DNA from: Candidatus Nitrosopolaris wilkensis
Lineage (GTDB): Archaea; Thermoproteota; Nitrososphaeria; Nitrososphaerales; Nitrososphaeraceae
Assembly (NCBI GenBank): GCA_003176995.1
Contig: QHBN01000128.1
Span: forward strand, 1-58,063
Direction: 5' to 3'
DNA length: 58,063 nt
Shown here piece after piece: positions 1-8,170 of the stretch. The notes beneath the pieces were generated by a model that was given only the letters and a program-made list of their open reading frames with translations, was not told the origin of the DNA and searched no databases. The position numbers and the translations under genes were made by a program. Position 1 is the stretch's first letter, and each line of letters begins with the position of its first letter.

Positions 1-1
1 G

Positions 2-121
2 AGAATTGAGCTACAAACTAATTCTGGTCATATGCACGTTATTCTCTCGTTATCGGATGCCACTTTTTCATTATGGCACATTATGGCCCGCTCGAGTTCC
101 TATCACCCTAGATTAAAATAA
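2..121 (+). other. Open reading frame entering from the window edge (possible C-terminus of a truncated gene)
   Basis: A frame is open from the first bases of the window to TAA at 119-121, giving 39 residues ending in ...YHPRLK. It has no start inside the window, so it could be the tail of a gene lying to the left. The residues match no family I recognise, and an open frame of this length is not rare by chance. It is listed only because it touches the edge. Confidence 0.2.
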
Positions 122-293
122 TATTGGTTGAAATATTGAGTCTCCTCCTCAGCTCACCAAAGCTCAATGCTGGATGGAATTCGAACTTGACTTCTATTCC
201 TTGGATTTTGGTTCAGGTCAAATCAATTATTTGGTAGACATTTTGTAAGCTGAAAAAAATAGCATAAAACAAGTCGTGGAATTTGTCAAGCTA

Positions 294-449
294 TTACTGC
301 ACTTTCAACCGATGTCCTCCGATCATTCTTCCGTTCAATTGTGATGCGGCATTGGCGGCGTTTTTAGCTATCAATAAGTCGGCTCTCACAAAATAGTCAT
401 AATAAATTGATATCCATGTTCTGAATAAGCTTTAATCTTTTTCTGTCAT
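294..449 (-). pseudogene. RRM-domain RNA-binding protein relic
   Basis: The minus strand carries an ATG at 449 after a purine-rich AAAGGAGAGGTGAAGG stretch, reads MTEKD, hits TAA, then stays open in the same frame to TAA at 294-296. The downstream part ends in NAASQLNGRMIGGHRLKVQ, preceded by YYDYFVRAD. This fits the second half of an RRM: RNP1-like strand, helix 2, then the LNG...GG..L.V strand 4. TEKD followed by SLF resembles helix 1. The first strand (RNP2) is missing and a stop interrupts the frame, so it looks like a decayed gene downstream of, and co-oriented with, the radical SAM gene. Assignment is from motif appearance only. Confidence 0.45.
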
Positions 450-482
450 CCTTCACCTCTCCTTTCCTCTATAAATGACTGA

Positions 483-502
483 AATAAGTTGGAATAAGTT
501 GG
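483..502. repeat. 10-bp perfect tandem duplication
   Basis: AATAAGTTGG occurs twice head to tail, just past the 3' end of the radical SAM gene (518) and upstream of the RRM relic. It may be slippage in decaying sequence; no function is evident. Confidence 0.6.
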
Positions 503-517
503 ACTTATCCAGAGCTA

Positions 518-1588
518 CTAAACAATTTGGAATCTATTCTTATGGATTTTATTCGGTTTCCCTATTATTGGAATAGGATATCCGCACCGGTTGCAACAGT
601 TATTTGCATCAAGGTTCCACGAGCCAATACTGAATCCGTACCGCTCGATTACAATATTTTTGCATTCAGGACAGTACGTGTGTTCCAAAGCATGTCCAGG
701 GACATTCCCCACATATGCATACTTCAAACCTATTTCTTTGGCAATGCTGTGATGTTTTTCTAGCGTCTCTATCGGAGTATTGCTGAATTCCATCATCTTG
801 TAATCAGGATGGAATCGCAGAAAATGAATCGGCGTATCTGGGCCTAACTCGTCATAAATAAATCTACACAGCTTCCTGGCAGCGTCCAGGTCATCGCCGA
901 CTTCGGGAACTATGAGATCAGTAACTTCAGTGTGGATGGTTGTCTTGTCTCTTATATTCTTCAGGGTTTGGAAGATTGGGTCCGCGTTCGGAATTCCTAT
1001 AAACTGACGAACGAATTCTTGTTTACCGCTTCCCTTGAAGTCTATGGTGATGCAATCCAAAAAGTCCTTCATCATGTTAACTGACTCGATGGTATCGTAG
1101 CCATTGGACACAAAGATATTAAAGATGCCCTTCTTATGAGCTTCAATACCGCAATCTCTGGCAAATTCAATAAAAATCGATGGCTCATTATAAGTATAGG
1201 CAATCCCATCAGCGCCGTAATTTACTGCGGTATCGACCACTTGTTCCGGCGTCATTTCGGTACCCTCTATCTTGCGGCGCTGCGAAATATCGTAATTTTG
1301 ACAGTACTTGCAAAGCCAATTACACCCAGTCGTGGCAATAGAAAAAATTGAGGAACCTGGCCTGTAATGCGTCACAGGTTTTTTCTCTATAGGATCAATG
1401 TGTCCAGCAATAACCTTTCCATACACAAATAATCGTAACTTGCTATCTACTACTCCCCTGATGCCACAGAGGCCAACTTTACCCTCCGGTATTTCACAAA
1501 ACCTAGCACATGCAGTGCATCTTAGTCTGCCAGAAGGCAGCCTTGTGTATAGCGTAGCCTCCTTGCCAAGAACATCGTTGCGTAGCAC
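518..1588 (-). CDS. amrS: AmmeMemoRadiSam system radical SAM enzyme (AmrS family)
   Basis: A 356-residue radical SAM protein of the family once annotated as pyruvate-formate-lyase-activating-enzyme-like and now grouped as AmrS. The [4Fe-4S]/SAM motif CxxxCxxC is at C89-C93-C96. The N-terminal cysteine cluster typical of the family (C24, C27, C31, C41) and C-terminal CxxC pairs (CPEC and CNRC, about residues 310-340) suggest extra metal sites. The substrate of these enzymes is not established; partners elsewhere are Memo and AMMECR1 proteins, which are not in this window. The start is GTG at 1588. It is divergent from the isochorismatase gene across a 173-bp spacer. Confidence 0.88.
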   Translation of the reverse strand: MLRNDVLGKEATLYTRLPSGRLRCTACARFCEIPEGKVGLCGIRGVVDSKLRLFVYGKVIAGHIDPIEKKPVTHYRPGSSIFSIATTGCNWLCKYCQNYDISQRRKIEGTEMTPEQVVDTAVNYGADGIAYTYNEPSIFIEFARDCGIEAHKKGIFNIFVSNGYDTIESVNMMKDFLDCITIDFKGSGKQEFVRQFIGIPNADPIFQTLKNIRDKTTIHTEVTDLIVPEVGDDLDAARKLCRFIYDELGPDTPIHFLRFHPDYKMMEFSNTPIETLEKHHSIAKEIGLKYAYVGNVPGHALEHTYCPECKNIVIERYGFSIGSWNLDANNCCNRCGYPIPIIGKPNKIHKNRFQIV

Positions 1589-1724
1589 AGTGTTTTATAA
1601 TGGCTAGATAATCATATATACGTACTAGTAGTCTATTTTACCTTCAACTTAGAGGCGTTCGTAAATCGGCAATTTGAAGTAAATATTGTTCAAGTCTATC
1701 TCCACATTTTGCTTTCTTATGGTA

Positions 1725-1732
1725 TTATAAAG
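1725..1732 (+). promoter_or_regulatory. TATA box of the isochorismatase-family gene
   Basis: TTATAAAG starts 37 bp before the ATG at 1762, placing transcription start roughly at 1750-1755 and giving a short leader. This is the usual archaeal geometry. Confidence 0.5.
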
Positions 1733-1761
1733 AGTCTCCAAACAATATACACGTAGGCATC

Positions 1762-2442
1762 ATGATAAATCTAAGGGAATACAAAATCAACCCTGCTTTA
1801 ATAGTTATAGACGTTCAAAATGGTTTTGCAAGCAAGGGTGGATCTTACGATCTTCTGGGAATGGACACTTCGCAATATGAGCGCGTCATTCCGAAGATAC
1901 GGGAGCTAATCACTAAATGCCGAAATGCTGCGATACCGGTTTTTTATACCCAAGCTGTCAGGGAGTCTTCTGGGATTGATCTATTGACTAGAACACACAA
2001 GATCCTGCCGAAGGCACGAGAAGAAAGGATCATGAAAAAACCGATCTGCGTCCGAGGGACCTGGGATGCAGAAATTGTTGACGATATAAAGCCACTCAGC
2101 GACGATCACATAGTCATAAAAAGAAGAGACTCAGCTTTTCATGATACTGAGATTGGGGTATGGCTAAGAAGCCTAGGAGTTGACACGCTTATTTTCTGTG
2201 GGATAGATACATCCATTTGTGTAGAGACATCTCTAAGAGACGCATTTAACATCGGGTATGACGTCGTGCTTATTTCTGATGCCACGGCATCGAGTAACAG
2301 CAAACATTTCGAGTCAACTCTTGAAAATGTGAGGGGCTATTACGGGGTGGTGATGGATCTCCAGGAGCTATCTAAATATCTACCACCATCGGCTCCACAG
2401 CAAACTCAACCAAAAATGCTGAGAACAAACAAGACAAATTAG
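1762..2442 (+). CDS. Isochorismatase-family cysteine hydrolase
   Basis: A 226-residue alpha/beta hydrolase of the isochorismatase/nicotinamidase superfamily. The catalytic triad is visible: D17 in VIDVQNGF, K120 in IVIKRRDSAF, and the nucleophile C153 in GIDTSICVETS. The length suits a single domain. Members hydrolyse nicotinamide, isochorismate, N-carbamoyl amides or ureides; the nicotinamidase metal-site pattern is not clear, so the substrate is open. It is cytosolic, with no signal peptide. It stands alone, convergent with top6A, behind its own TATA box. Confidence 0.88.
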   Translation: MINLREYKINPALIVIDVQNGFASKGGSYDLLGMDTSQYERVIPKIRELITKCRNAAIPVFYTQAVRESSGIDLLTRTHKILPKAREERIMKKPICVRGTWDAEIVDDIKPLSDDHIVIKRRDSAFHDTEIGVWLRSLGVDTLIFCGIDTSICVETSLRDAFNIGYDVVLISDATASSNSKHFESTLENVRGYYGVVMDLQELSKYLPPSAPQQTQPKMLRTNKTN

Positions 2443-2507
2443 GTATAACGGAAGGTACTGAGGTAGGATATAACCTAAAACATTTGTATGCACGTAGAAG
2501 ATCGCTT

Positions 2508-3614
2508 TCAGATTAACCCTGCCGTACGGAGTTTTTGAGGTAAGTATGTCTCTGCTAGAAATCTGAACCCGTGTTTGAAGAATGCATCCAGCTCGCATTT
2601 TTCCCTACGTTGTAGGAAGAGGTTTAGCTCTTTTTGCCATTGCTTATCCTTTAGCCAAGGCTTCTTCTTCATATCATTTGCTCTGTTGATATCCTCTTGC
2701 GAGGCATCCAGCCTTGCAACCTCCGGAATGTTATATTCGTAGATGTCAGAGAACATCATGCCCAATACTTTAGCGTCTGGAGATACTAATCTATCGCTAT
2801 CATAGCTTAGAGACTCGCTGCCGATTTTGTATCGCAAAGCAATACCTAGTCCCCACGGGTCAGCGTCAGCAAAAATAACTACAGGCTTTTTCCACTCTTC
2901 ATTCAGAGTTTTTACCATCATTCTCGTAGCACGGTCGGGTTCTCCAGAGCCGGTCATTAGAATTGTGTTATACTTTTGAATAAATCCTGACTTTCGAATG
3001 TTGTTCAAAACGGTGTCCTTTTCAACGACCATTACAAAGTTGGCCTTTACATTGACTATTTCTACGTCACGTATATTCGTCGGGATTAACTGGGATGTCG
3101 CCCGACTTCCCAGATTACAATCGATAATATCACCGCCCACTCGGAGGGTAATAGGACCAGATATCATCCCTTTTGGCTTCGAGGTAACAGAAAATTCTTC
3201 GCGGGGAACAGCTGTTAATAATTCTATAGCTTTAATTGCGTCATCAGAATTTTCCTGACTGTTCCAAAATTTTTGTCTAGCATTTTCATCTCCTACCGAT
3301 GTGAGTGTGGCATAATACATTCCCCTGATCGTACTTTCCATTTCTTCGTCAAGCAACTTTCTGATGGCGTTGGCCATGACTAGATATTGTGAGAATGTCG
3401 GAATTTTTTTTGTACTATCAGGACTTACTTGAACTGTCTTGCCGCCGATTGTAAGCATTCTCTTCTGTTCTGACCAAACTGTATTGTCATATCCTACCTT
3501 GGGTACATCTAAAACAGGCATTATTCTTGCCACCATCAGATCTTCAGCGACATCGCTCATGAGTAATTTTATTTTCTTTATAACTTCTTGATGACGTTTA
3601 TCTTTGACAGCCAA
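2508..3614 (-). CDS. top6A: DNA topoisomerase VI subunit A
   Basis: The 368-residue Spo11-like catalytic subunit of the type IIB topoisomerase. The winged-helix (CAP-like) domain carries the DNA-cleaving tyrosine in RGMYY (Y100 or Y101). A TOPRIM domain follows, with Glu in VEKD (about 199) and the DxD acidic pair in FADADPWG (D250, D252). It forms A2B2 with Top6B to relax and decatenate DNA by an ATP-gated double-strand passage. The start is TTG at 3614, directly abutting the top6B stop (TAA 3615-3617), so the two are translationally coupled in one transcript. Length and motifs are complete. Confidence 0.96.
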   Translation of the reverse strand: MAVKDKRHQEVIKKIKLLMSDVAEDLMVARIMPVLDVPKVGYDNTVWSEQKRMLTIGGKTVQVSPDSTKKIPTFSQYLVMANAIRKLLDEEMESTIRGMYYATLTSVGDENARQKFWNSQENSDDAIKAIELLTAVPREEFSVTSKPKGMISGPITLRVGGDIIDCNLGSRATSQLIPTNIRDVEIVNVKANFVMVVEKDTVLNNIRKSGFIQKYNTILMTGSGEPDRATRMMVKTLNEEWKKPVVIFADADPWGLGIALRYKIGSESLSYDSDRLVSPDAKVLGMMFSDIYEYNIPEVARLDASQEDINRANDMKKKPWLKDKQWQKELNLFLQRREKCELDAFFKHGFRFLAETYLPQKLRTAGLI

Positions 3615-5612
3615 TTACCTTTTTCTCCTTCCATCTGGTCGGTAGAAAACGTCCATCGTTGTCTGGTCTTTTTTCTGATAACCCCTTAAATTCTTGATAT
3701 TCTTTTTTGCTGCAGTCCTGTTACCCTGGACTTTCATATTCTCTTGAGTACGAGCAGATTTGGAGGTGCGTTGAGGTCTTTTTCCATTCAACAAGAGGCT
3801 AGACTTATCTGCCTCTTCTTCAATCCTCCGGCCTGTGATTTTATCCTGTTTTTCAGGAACAGCTACACCAGTAATCTCGCCCCTCACATGCTTCTCCGCA
3901 AGTTGAGAGAAAGCCTCAGAGAGCTTCTGGGTATCGACCATGATAGATTCGGAGATCGCGGATATGATCAAAGGTATATAATGTTTGTAAAGTCGCAATC
4001 GACTTTCTGCCTCTTTCATACGCAATTCCTTGCGAATTTGGGCGCTTACTTTTCTGTACAGATCGGCTAAACAGGCCTTCATGTATTTCTTCAAATCACC
4101 CTCAGAGGCGATGCTCTCTTTGCCAGCCGTTTTGTAAGGAATTTTAGTTGAGCAGATATGGAAGAAAATATGTATCGGCAGAAACTCCACGGCTCTATCA
4201 GATCTATTGTCTGCTCTTGCAAATTGCTCTTTCACTTCCTTCTTAGATATTCCCATTTTGTTAATTTCCACGTCCGACACTACCTCTCTAGCCACATCCG
4301 AGCCCTCGTCGTATAGCAAGGGGATCTTGTTTGCAAATCTGAATAGTTTAAAAGAACCTATGTCTCCGCCGTATGCAATCCCGCATTCCACCACGGTGGG
4401 ACGGTTGTTTACTACACACGTTCGGGACGAGTATGCAGTCAGCGTCGGTTTCAACACCTTAATCGATAACTTGGTCTGCAATTGTGAGTCAGTTTCATTC
4501 CTGTTTGTAACGATCGTATATTCAGAGGTCATCCCGGCCGTCAGAATTTCCTCTCCTATTGGACTCAAGTGGTCAGTATTTGGGGCATGGAATCTAGTCT
4601 GCTTGCATACATTAACTACTTTGATTAATTCATGTTCGTCGTATTTGTCAGCAGCCTTTAGAGCTACATTTGATTTTGTAATTATTTCCTTTGCTTTGCC
4701 TCCAGACAGTTTTTGGAACGAGTTACACAACACTCCATGAAGCGTTGTCTTTTGGTGCATGAAATTCATAATGGCTTTTTTTAGCGTTTTCAGATCCATA
4801 TCTGCAGGATGCGGCAACACTTCCTTTGCTGGTTCAGGCATTACCGTGGTTCTTCTGTCAAAGGTCACCTTGCCTTCATCTGTCTGAAATACCAAAAAAG
4901 CGTATGGATTTACAATACTAGTGTGGCTGACGTAATCGTAAATCTTATTTTTAGTAATCGGAGATAATCGTGCACGCAATACCGCTTCAATCTTAAAACC
5001 AGATTCGCCATTAATATGGACCTCTTCGCCTCTCAGCAGTTTCTTTGTGAGGATTATTGGTTTATTTGTGCCAATATCTGTTCGGAGCTCATAGTAATAT
5101 TCTGAGCCCTCTTCGCTTGACTTCGACCAGGTTCTCAGAGGATGGTCTGTATCCTTGGTAGAAAACGCAGCAATCATCTTTAGGCCAACCCCAAAGAGTC
5201 CTCGTTGCTGCTTCTCGACATATTTAGCTGAGGTTAAGAAAGAACAGACAGCAACCGGCACTTTATCCGAAGGAATCCCAATACCATTGTCCTCGCATGA
5301 AATGAGCCACAAATCATTCGCCTGATCGAACAATTTCAAGGACAAAGAAATATTTGGTAAAATACGGTGTATTTCGCATGAATCCAGCGCGTTTTCTATT
5401 AGTTCTCTGACAGCCATATACAGAATTCGCTCTCCAGTAAATCCAGCGAGTGCAGAGTTGTCGACAAAGAATTCTGATTCGGCCTTTTTGTCGTACCGAA
5501 CTTTCGCTCTTCCGTAACTAGGAGGAGAAATAGTTGCAACGCTAGTAGTATTACTGGCAGTATTCGCACGCATCGTGGCGGCAATCTCCACACTAGCCTT
5601 AGTTTTCAACAA
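3615..5612 (-). CDS. top6B: DNA topoisomerase VI subunit B
   Basis: The ATPase subunit of topoisomerase VI. The N-terminal GHKL fold shows the Mg-binding Asn in ELIENALDS (about N74), DNGIGIP (about 111) and the GLFGVGLKM ATP-lid glycines (about 150); an H2TH and a transducer domain follow. At 665 residues it is longer than the roughly 530 common in archaea. The excess is a basic, Lys/Arg-rich tail of about 100 residues and a low-complexity N-terminus. Start choice is unsettled: TTG at 5612 lies 29 nt from a TATA box (5641-5648) and would be nearly leaderless, while the first ATG is at 5573. First gene of a top6B-top6A operon. Confidence 0.95.
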   Translation of the reverse strand: MLKTKASVEIAATMRANTASNTTSVATISPPSYGRAKVRYDKKAESEFFVDNSALAGFTGERILYMAVRELIENALDSCEIHRILPNISLSLKLFDQANDLWLISCEDNGIGIPSDKVPVAVCSFLTSAKYVEKQQRGLFGVGLKMIAAFSTKDTDHPLRTWSKSSEEGSEYYYELRTDIGTNKPIILTKKLLRGEEVHINGESGFKIEAVLRARLSPITKNKIYDYVSHTSIVNPYAFLVFQTDEGKVTFDRRTTVMPEPAKEVLPHPADMDLKTLKKAIMNFMHQKTTLHGVLCNSFQKLSGGKAKEIITKSNVALKAADKYDEHELIKVVNVCKQTRFHAPNTDHLSPIGEEILTAGMTSEYTIVTNRNETDSQLQTKLSIKVLKPTLTAYSSRTCVVNNRPTVVECGIAYGGDIGSFKLFRFANKIPLLYDEGSDVAREVVSDVEINKMGISKKEVKEQFARADNRSDRAVEFLPIHIFFHICSTKIPYKTAGKESIASEGDLKKYMKACLADLYRKVSAQIRKELRMKEAESRLRLYKHYIPLIISAISESIMVDTQKLSEAFSQLAEKHVRGEITGVAVPEKQDKITGRRIEEEADKSSLLLNGKRPQRTSKSARTQENMKVQGNRTAAKKNIKNLRGYQKKDQTTMDVFYRPDGRRKR

Positions 5613-5640
5613 ATCAAATATTTCTACAACTCAATTTAAC

Positions 5641-5682
5641 TTTTTATAACTGCGGATTTAACTTCTTGCAACAAATTTGTTG
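5641..5682 (-). promoter_or_regulatory. top6BA promoter with 14-bp palindrome
   Basis: Read on the minus strand, TATAAAAA occupies 5648-5641, 29 bp before the TTG start at 5612. Twenty bp upstream of it, 5669-5682, is the perfect palindrome CAACAAATTTGTTG. A palindrome there is well placed for a dimeric regulator acting on TFB/TBP recruitment. The pairing is seen; the regulatory role is inferred. Confidence 0.5.
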
Positions 5683-5937
5683 ACTCTAGCAACATAAAAG
5701 TGCTCATTAGCTGAATTCCCCATTATTATTATATTTTAAAATTTTTGGTCTCGATGGGGATTACCTCTTCCCATCTTTTATTACAACGACGTCAGTAAGC
5801 TATCATCCGCCTTTCCACTGGTACAGTCATAAAAATATTTTAAATTATTTATAATCGCAACTGAGAGAGCATCAGCACAACCGGGGCCAAACAGAAAGAC
5901 TGCACAGACCAAGAAGGGCTGAAATACGAATGACGAA

Positions 5938-6150
5938 TTAAAAATTAAAAATTTTACCGACGCTACTCTGAAGAAACTGTTCCGGCATCGCCTGGATAAT
6001 TCTATTAACTGCTTTCCACCCCGTACAATGGCAAGGTACGATATAATTCGGCCTCTCACTTTGTATTTCTTGTAAGGTCTGTTCTATGGCACACAACACA
6101 ATCCATTCCATAATACTAGTTGACAATTCACCACCTATATGGCAATGCAA
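5938..6150 (-). pseudogene. C-terminal relic of a metallo-beta-lactamase-fold hydrolase (COG1237-like)
   Basis: The minus strand encodes about 70 residues beginning FLHCHIGGELS and including YIVPCHCTGWKAV, then a closing stretch ending SSVGKIFNF. The IVPCHCTGWKA block and the C-terminal SVG ending are hallmarks of the C-terminus of MBL-fold proteins related to the dihydropterin ribofuranosylaminobenzene phosphate synthase group. A TAG lies just upstream in frame, and the N-terminal HxHxDH metal domain is absent because the tyrS start (6187) follows at once. It is a truncated gene, with only a TTG at 6150 as a possible start. Function is probably lost. Confidence 0.7.
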
Positions 6151-6186
6151 AAACTAATAGGCTTAATTTAACGCCCGAATTCTATA

Positions 6187-7248
6187 ATGGATATAGAAGA
6201 TCGGCTATTTTTGATCTCGAGGGATCCGACGGAGGAAGTGGTTACCGAACCTGAATTGAGGACCCTTTTAGAAACCGTGGCTCGTCCAAAGCACTATATC
6301 GGCTTGGAAATTTCTGGAATGTTACATCTTGGTAGTTTGATTCTAACCGGTTTTAAAATCAATGATTTTATCAAAGCTCAAGTTCAATGCACTGTCTTTT
6401 TGGCTGATTGGCATACCTATATCAATGATAAGCTCCACGGCAACTGGGCAAAAATCAAGGAGATTTCGGAATACTATTCTGAGGCGTTCCGATATTTTTG
6501 TCCAGGCATATCAATAGAGTTAGGTAGCGAGCTCTATCACAGGACGAATGATTACTGGAAAGATATTGTACGTTTTAGTAAACACATTAGTCTGCCTAGA
6601 ACAATCAGATCCCTAACCATTATGGGCAGAACAGGTCGAGAGAGCCTGGATCTTGCACAACTGCTGTATCCTCCTATGCAATCAGTTGATATCAAGGCAT
6701 TGGAGCTGGACATTGTTCACGCCGGTATGGATCAAAGAAAAATCCATATGCTTGTAAGGGAAATATTTCCTAAATTAGGTTGGAAAGTTCCAGTATCGGT
6801 ACATCACCATCTACTTCCGGGGCTTTCAGAACCTCTCACCCCAGAATCGTCAGAGGCCGGTTCAGGTGATGCAGAAACGTTTAGTAAAATGAGCAAGAGC
6901 AACCCCGCAAGTGGGATCCTAATCCATGATGATGAGGAAACCATCAGAGAAAAAATTATGAAAGGATTTTGCCCACTAGGTACGACTGAAAGTAATCCGA
7001 TACTTGAGTTAATTAGATATGTTGTATTTCATGAAAATAATGAAATTGTGATCGAAAGGCCACAAAAATATGGTGGAAGTGTTTCGTATGCAACTTTTAA
7101 GGAGCTAGAGAGAGACTACGTTGACAAAAAGATCCATGCAATGGATTTAAAAGATGCTACGGCCAAATATCTCAACCAAATAATCGAGCCTGTACGCAAA
7201 CATTTCAAGGGAAGAGAACCAAATTTTGACGAAACAATCTCTCACTAG
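6187..7248 (+). CDS. tyrS: Tyrosyl-tRNA synthetase, archaeal type
   Basis: A 353-residue class I aminoacyl-tRNA synthetase that charges tRNA-Tyr in the cytosol. The HIGH-equivalent is GMLHLGS (residues 44-50) and the second signature is KMSKS near 235. GMDQRKIHMLVRE and LAQLLYPPMQ match the Tyr-specific archaeal/eukaryotic enzymes rather than TrpRS. The C-terminus lacks the bacterial S4-like anticodon domain, as expected for archaea. The ATG at 6187 follows an AT-rich TTAATTTAA (6163-6171). It is convergent with the cobalamin methyltransferase gene downstream. Confidence 0.95.
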   Translation: MDIEDRLFLISRDPTEEVVTEPELRTLLETVARPKHYIGLEISGMLHLGSLILTGFKINDFIKAQVQCTVFLADWHTYINDKLHGNWAKIKEISEYYSEAFRYFCPGISIELGSELYHRTNDYWKDIVRFSKHISLPRTIRSLTIMGRTGRESLDLAQLLYPPMQSVDIKALELDIVHAGMDQRKIHMLVREIFPKLGWKVPVSVHHHLLPGLSEPLTPESSEAGSGDAETFSKMSKSNPASGILIHDDEETIREKIMKGFCPLGTTESNPILELIRYVVFHENNEIVIERPQKYGGSVSYATFKELERDYVDKKIHAMDLKDATAKYLNQIIEPVRKHFKGREPNFDETISH

Positions 7249-7319
7249 AGGAGAAAAAGTCGGTCTTTGGTCAATTCTCGATACTACTAGTTCTACTACT
7301 ATTATAACTCTTACCAGTA

Positions 7320-8159
7320 TTACTGTTGTATTCCTGCATAAGTAGGACTTTCTTGTCCGCCGTCCTTTTTGACCAAGTCGTACTTCGATCTATATCCTCT
7401 TGGATTTATCATCATGCCGTTATAGTCAAACGTAGACGAGTTCCCGACGATAACGGTGGTAATCATGCCGAGGATTTCTGAGTGTTGGAGCATGTTTTCA
7501 AGCGTAGTAATAGCGATGGTCTGGCTTTCTCTGTACGCACCTTTAACTATTGCAACTGGCGTTTCCGGTTTTCTATATTTCAAAAAGATATCTCTAGTAT
7601 CTTTTAACTGATGAATGCGTTTCTTGCTCGCGGGATTGTAAATCACAGTAACATAGTCTCCGGCCGCGGCTGCCTCAACACGTTTGACAATTATGTCCCA
7701 AGGAACTAGAAGATCACTCATGCTGACCACAGCAAAGTCAGTCATTAATGGAGAACCAACTAAAGCGGCGCAAGAATTTAAAGACGAGACCCCGGGCACA
7801 CATTCAACATAGATGCCAGTGTCTCTATTCCATCCTTTTTCGGAGAGAATTTCATAAATCAAACCTATCATACCATAGATGCCGGGATCTCCGGAAGAAA
7901 CTAATGCTACGACCTTCCCATCTTCTGCAAAATCTATCGCTTGGTTGGCCCGTTCCACTTCCTGCGTCATAGCATACCGATAGACTTGTTTACCCTCGAT
8001 CAAATCTTCTACAAGAGAAACATAAGTATCATAGCCAACTATAATTTCACTTTCTTCAATCACCTTCTTTGCCCTATGGGTCATGTGGTCATGATTGCCT
8101 GGGCCGACTCCAACAACGTATAATTTACCTTTGCGTGCAGTCATTTCTTCCACATGCAC
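7320..8159 (-). CDS. cobJ: Cobalt-precorrin-3B C17-methyltransferase
   Basis: A tetrapyrrole methylase (SAM-dependent) of the CobJ/CbiH type. It methylates C17 of (cobalt-)precorrin-3B with ring contraction during cobalamin synthesis. Seen: N-terminal GVGPGNHDHMT, the SSGDPGIYGM loop near residue 90, and VIYNPASKKR typical of CobJ/CbiH. GTG at 8159 opens the frame, but ATG at 8144 (MTARKGKLYVVGVGPG) gives the N-terminus usual for the family and is the likelier start. No other cob/cbi gene is in the window, so the pathway is scattered. The gene lies 11 nt downstream of lysC on the same strand. Confidence 0.92.
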   Translation of the reverse strand: MHVEEMTARKGKLYVVGVGPGNHDHMTHRAKKVIEESEIIVGYDTYVSLVEDLIEGKQVYRYAMTQEVERANQAIDFAEDGKVVALVSSGDPGIYGMIGLIYEILSEKGWNRDTGIYVECVPGVSSLNSCAALVGSPLMTDFAVVSMSDLLVPWDIIVKRVEAAAAGDYVTVIYNPASKKRIHQLKDTRDIFLKYRKPETPVAIVKGAYRESQTIAITTLENMLQHSEILGMITTVIVGNSSTFDYNGMMINPRGYRSKYDLVKKDGGQESPTYAGIQQ

Positions 8160-8170
8160 TAAAATATAAT

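Noticed and set aside
4207-4740. 177-codon plus-strand frame inside top6B
   Set aside because: Antisense shadow; topoisomerase VI B is intact on the other strand.
5753-5779. GATGGG...CCCATC hairpin followed by TTTTA
   Set aside because: It looks like an intrinsic terminator, but no plus-strand gene ends upstream; probably chance.
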